Below are positions 51,978 through 56,419 of a DNA stretch of 56,419 nt, piece after piece (position 1 is the first letter of the stretch; each line of letters begins with the position of its first letter). Under the pieces are notes generated by a model, which was not told the DNA's origin, made no database searches, and saw only the letters and a list, made by a program, of their open reading frames with translations. The DNA comes from Mesostigma viride. Taxonomy: Eukaryota > Streptophyta > Mesostigmatophyceae > Mesostigmatales > Mesostigmataceae. Position numbers and translations under genes: made by a program. The stretch lies in the NCBI GenBank assembly GCA_009746045.1, contig RPFO01001388.1, positions 1 through 56,419 on the forward strand, read 5' to 3'.

Positions 51978-52404
51978 GCCCGCGCCCTCGCCCTCGCCCT
52001 CGCCCTCGCCTCGCCCTCGCGCCTCGCGCCCGCCTCGCCCTCGCCCTCGCCCTCGCCTCGCCCTCGCCCTCGCCCTCGCCTCGCCCTCGCCCTCGCCTCG
52101 CCCTCGCCCTCGCCCTCGCCTCGCCCTCGCCCTCGCCCCTCGCCCTCGCCCTCGCCTCGCCTCGCCCTCGCCCTCGCCCTCGCCTCGCCCTCGCCCTCGC
52201 CCTCGCCTCGCCCTCGCCCTCGCCTCGCCCTCGCCCTCGCCCTCGCCCTCGCCCTCGCCTCGCCCTCGCCCTCGCCCTCGCCTCGCCTCGCCTCGCCCTC
52301 GCCCTCGCCCTCGCCCTCGCCCTCGCCTCGCCCTCGCCCTCGCCTCGCCCTCGCCCTCGCCCTCGCCTCGCCCTCGCCCTCGCCCTCGCCCTCGCCCTCG
52401 CCCT

Positions 52405-52445
<41 letters not shown>

Positions 52446-52486
52446 GCGCCCGCGCCGCGCCCGCGCCCGCGCCGCGCCCGCGCCCG

Positions 52487-52573
<87 letters not shown>

Positions 52574-53398
52574 TCGCCCTCGCCCTCGCCTCTCGCCCTC
52601 GCCCTCGCCCCCTCGCCCTCGCCCTCGCCCTCCTCGCCCTCGCCTCGCCCTCGCCTCGCCTCGCCCTCGCCTCGCCTCGCCCTCGCCCTCGCCTCTGCCC
52701 TCGCCCTCGCCTCGCCCTCGCCCTCGCCCTGCCTCGCCCTCGCCCTCGCCTCGCCCTCGCCCTCGCCCTCGCCCTCGGCCCTCGCCCTCGCCTCGCCCTC
52801 GCCCTCGCCCTCGCCCTCGCCCTCGCCCTCGCCCTCGCCTCGCCCTCGCCCTCGCCCTCGCCCTCGGCCCTCTGCCCTCGCCCTCGCCTCGCCCTCGCCC
52901 TCGCCTCGCCCTCGCCCTCGCCCTCCGCCCTCGCCCTCGCCCTCGCCCTCGCCTCGCCCTCGCCCTCCCTCGCCCTCGCCTCGCCCTCGCCCCCGCCCGC
53001 CCCGCCCCCCCCCGCCCCGCCCCGCCCCGCCCCGCCGCCCCCGCCCCCGCCCCCGCCCCGCCCCCGCCCCCGCCCCCCCCCGCCCCCGCCCGCCCGCCCG
53101 CCCCGCCCGCCCCGCCCCCGCCCCCGCGCTCGCCTCGCCCTCGCCCTCGCCCTCGCCCTCGCCCTCGCCCTCGCCCTCGCCCTCGCCTCGCCCTCGCCCT
53201 CGCCCTCGCCCTCGCCCTCCCCCCTCCCGCTCGCCCCGCCTCGCGCCCTCGCCCTCGCCCTCGCCCTCGCCCTCGCCCTCGCTCGCCCTCGCCCTCGCCC
53301 TCGCCTCGCCCTCGCCCTCTGCGCCCTCGCCTCGCCTCGCCCTCGCGCCCTCGCCCTCGCCCTCGCCCTCGCCCTGCCCGGCCCGCGCCCGCGCCGCG

Positions 53399-53441
<43 letters not shown>

Positions 53442-54484
53442 CGCCGGCCGCGCCCGCGCCCGCGCCGCGCCCGCGCCGCGCCCGCGCCGCGCCCCGCCGC
53501 GCCCGCGCCGCGCCCGCGCCCGGCCGGCGCCCGCGCGCCGCGCCCGCGCCCGCCCGCGCCAGGCCGCGCCCGCGCCCTCGCCCTCCCGCCCTCGCCCTCG
53601 CCTCGCCCTCGCCTCGCCCTCGCCCTCGCGCCCTCGCGCCTCGCCCTCGCCTCGCCCTCGCCTCGCCCTCGCCTCGCCCTCCAGCTCCCCGCCCTCCGCC
53701 CTCGCCCTCGCCCTCGCCCTCAGCCCGCCCTCGCCCTCTGCCCTCGCCCGCCCTCGCCCTCGCCCTCGCCCTCGCCCTCGCCCTCAGCCCTCGCTGCCCT
53801 CGCCTCTGCCTCCGCCTCGCTCGCCTCAGCCCTCCGCCCTCGCCCTCGCCCTCAGCTCAGAGCCTCGTGCCCTCGCCCTCGCCTCGGCCCCGCCTCTCGC
53901 CCTCGCCCTCGCCTCGCCCTCGCCCTCACGCCCTCGCCTCGCCCTCGCCTCCCCTCGCCTCGCCCTCGCCTCGCCCCCCCGCCCGCCCCCGCCCCGCCCC
54001 CGCCCGCCCGCCCGCCCCCGCCCGCCCCGCCCCCGCCCCCGCCCCGCCCCCGCCCGCCCCCGCCCCCGCCCCCGCCCCCGCGCCCGCCCCCGCCCTGCCC
54101 GCCCCCGCCCGCCGCCCCCGGCCCCGCCCCCCCCCCGCCCCCGCCCCCGCCCCGCCCCGCCCCGCCCGCCCCCGCCCCCGCCCCCGCCCCCGCCCCCGCC
54201 CGCCCCGCCCCCGCCCCCGCCCCGCCCCGCCCCCGCCCCCGCCCCCCCCGCCCCCGCCCCGCCCCCGCCCCCGCCGCCCCCCGCCCCCGCCCCCGCCCCG
54301 CCCGCCCGCCCCGCCCCCCGCCCCCACAGGCCCGCCCCCGCCCCGCCCCCGCCCCCCCCCCCGCCCCGCCCCCGCCCCGCCCGCCCGCCCCCGCCCGCCC
54401 GCCCCCCGCCCCGCGCCCCGCCCCGGCCGCGCCCGCGCCCGCCGCGCGCCCGCCGCGCCCGCGCCCGCCGCCGCCCGCGCCGCG

Positions 54485-54516
<32 letters not shown>

Positions 54517-56110
54517 GCGCCCTCGCCCCGCCCGCGCCCTCGCCCTCGCCCTCGCCCTCGCCTCGCCCTCGGCCCTCGCCCTCGCCCTCGCCTCGCCCTC
54601 GCCCTCGCCCTCGCCCTCGCCCTCGCCTCGCCCTCGCCTCGCCTCGCCCTCGCCTCGCCTCGCCCTCCCTGCCCTCGCGCCTCGCCTCGCCCTCGCCCTC
54701 TGCTCGCCCTCGCCCTCGCCCTCGCCCTCGCCCTCGCCTCGCCTCGCCTGCCCCGCCCCCGCCCCGCCCCCGCCCCGCCCCAAAGCCCCCGCCCCGCCCC
54801 GCCCCGCCCCCGCCCGCCCCCGCCCCGCCCCCGCGCCCCGCCCCGCCCCCGCCCCCGCCCCGCCCCGCCCCCGGCCCCCGGCCCCCGCCCCGCCCCCGCC
54901 CCCGCCCCCGCCGCCCGCCCCGCCCCGCCCCCGCCCCGCCCCGCCCGCCCCCGCCCCGCCCGCCCCCGCCCCCGCCCGCCCCGCCCCGCCCCGCCCCCGC
55001 CCGCCCCCCCGCCCCCGCCCCGCCGCCCCCGCCCCGCCCCCGCCCCGCCCCCGCCCCGCCCCCGCCCCGCCCGCCCGCCCCGCCCCCCCGCCCCGCCCCC
55101 GCCCCCCCGCCCGCGCCCCCGCCGCCCTCGCCCTCAGCCCTCGCCTCGCCTCGCCTCGCCTCGCCTCGGCCCTCGCCCTCGCCCGCGCCCGCGCCCTCGC
55201 CCTCGCCCGCGCCCGCGGCCCTCGCCCTCGCCCTCGCCCTCGCCCTCGCCCTCGCCCGCCCTCGCCCTCGCCTCTCGCCGCGCCCGCGCCCGCGCCCGCG
55301 CCCGCCCGCGCCCGCGCCCGCGGCCCGCGCCCGGCCGCCCCCCGCGCCCGCGCCCGCGCCCGCCCCCGCCCGCGCCCCGCGCCTCGCCCTCGCCCTCGCC
55401 CTCGCCCTCGCCTCGCCCTCGCCCTCGCCCTCGCCCTCGCCCTCGCCTCGCCCTCGCCCTCGCCTCTGCCCTCGCCTCGCCCTCGCCTCGCCCTCGCCCT
55501 CGCCCTCGCCCTCGCCCTCGCCCTGCCCTCGCTCGCCTCGCCCTCGCCCTCGCCGCCCTCGCCTCGCCCTCGGCCCTCGCCTCGCCCTCGCCCTCGCCCT
55601 CGCCCCCCTCGCCCTCAGCCCTCGCCCTCGCCCTCGCTCGCCCTCCGCCCCCCGCCCCGCCCGCCCCCCCCCCCCCGCCCCCGCCCCCGCCCCCCCCGCC
55701 CGCCCCGCCCCGCCCCCGCCCGCCCCGCCCGCCCCCGCCCCGCCCGCCCCGCCCCCGCCCCCGCCGCCCCGCCCCGCCCGCCCCCGCCCCGCCCCCGCCC
55801 CCGCCCCGCCCCCCCCCGCCCGCCCCCCGCCCGCCCCCGCCCCGCCCCGCCCCGCCCCGCCCCGCCGCCCCGGCCCCCGCCCCGCCCTCGCCCTCTGCCC
55901 CGCCCTCGCCCTCGCCCTGCCTCGCCTCGCCTCGCCCTCGCCCTCGCCCTCGCCCTCCGCCCTCGCCCCGCCCTCGCCTCTGCCCTGCCTCGCTCGCCTC
56001 GGTGCCCTCAGCCCTCGCGCCCTCGCCCTCTTGCCCTCGCCCCGCCCGCCCCGCCCCCGCCCCTGCCTGCAGCCCCGCCCTCTCAGCCTCTATGCCCTCA
56101 GCCCTCACCC
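51875..56110. repeat. 4.2-kb C-rich hexamer array, GCCC(T/G/C)C
   Basis: Almost entirely variants of GCCCTC, GCCCGC and GCCCCC. The variants come in blocks: long stretches of one form switch to another (for example GCCCGC at about 52400-52570, GCCCCC at about 52985-53125 and 53975-54420). Single-base losses shift the register often. The complement is G-rich. The uninterrupted frames on both strands exist because the repeat lacks stop codons. Confidence 0.93.
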
Positions 56111-56419
56111 TCACCCTCCCCTCCCCTCAACCCTCACCCTCACTCACCTCACCCTACCACCCTGATCTACGCCTCCCTCACCCTCTCTCCCCCCTTCCAC
56201 CCTTCTGTCTCTCTCCTCTCTCTATGTCTCTCTCTCTCTTCTCCTGTCCGTCTCCTCTCTTCTCTCTTCTCTCTCTCTCCTTCATCTCCTCTCTCTCCTT
56301 CTCTCATCTCTCCTTCTCCTCCTCTCTCTCTCTTCTCTCTCTCTGTTTTTCTGTGTCTGTCTGTCTCCCTCCTCCCTTCCCTCCCTCCCTCCTCCTCCTC
56401 CCTCCTCCCTCCCCCTCCC
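56111..56419. repeat. CT-rich low-complexity tract at the window edge
   Basis: The hexamer array grades through CCCTCA repeats into CTCTCT and CTCC runs that continue to the last base. No coding content seen. Confidence 0.9.

Noticed and set aside
51875-56110. Hexamer array considered as a telomere
   Set aside because: The unit is GCCC(T/G/C)C, not CCCTAAA or CCCTAAAA as in green algae, and the array ends in CT-rich DNA.
51921-56165. A 1414-codon open frame rich in Pro, Arg, Ser, Leu and Ala
   Set aside because: It exists only because the C-rich hexamer has no stop codons; the encoded dipeptide changes register many times, and the other strand is open too.

Overview
The window looks like nuclear DNA of a eukaryote, most likely a green (chlorophyte) alga. 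It has spliced host genes with TGCAG-type 3' splice sites, an ER erlin gene, a secreted fasciclin-domain gene, and a dense load of LTR, non-LTR, hAT, piggyBac-like and Tc1/mariner-like elements with simple repeats. The lineage is an inference; no rRNA, organelle gene or species-specific marker is present.

Layout. 1-1672 is flanking DNA without a convincing gene. 1668-22816 is one nested block. A Ty3/gypsy chromovirus on the minus strand (1673-22811, TSD TCTGG, 666-bp LTRs, PBS matching initiator-Met tRNA, purine tract) has been entered by other elements. Its left LTR holds a hAT copy (1754-3453) and a piggyBac-like copy (3548-5155, TTAA target), and the latter holds a LINE fragment (4758-5006, 13-bp TSD). 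Its leader holds a complete Ty1/copia-type element (13472-21301, TSD ATACC, 617-bp LTRs that I read as identical). The three left-LTR pieces sum to exactly the 666 bp of the intact right LTR, which confirms the reconstruction. The chromovirus encodes gag, protease, integrase and a chromodomain but no reverse transcriptase or RNase H, and has an extra ORF after pol. The copia-type element has an extra ORF before gag, an in-frame UGA-CUG between gag and pol, a protease-like domain after the integrase, and AG...CT termini.

22975-24035 is a Tc1/mariner-type element. 24495-33417 is an 11-exon erlin gene (353 aa), assembled exon by exon with every splice phase matching. It has one GC-AG intron and a 70-bp minisatellite in its largest intron. 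34081-36027 is a 5'-truncated LINE. 36327 to about 42190 is an older minus-strand LINE with a restriction-like-endonuclease C-terminus, split by two hAT sister copies (39138-40460 and 40718-42076). 42190-44477 holds G-rich and pentameric repeats and no recognised gene. 44478-45820 is a second piggyBac-like copy. 45953 to at least 51352 is a secreted FAS1-domain gene with six recognisable exons and a probable single-base frameshift in exon 5. 51875-56419 is a C-rich hexamer array grading into CT-rich sequence at the window edge.

The host genes are unrelated in function: erlin is an ER-membrane SPFH scaffold, and the FAS1 protein is secreted or at the cell surface. A shared oddity is short tandem duplication of intron 3' ends, seen at erlin exon 5 and FAS1 exon 3. 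The copia-type element, with its reordered domains, is the best candidate for something undescribed.
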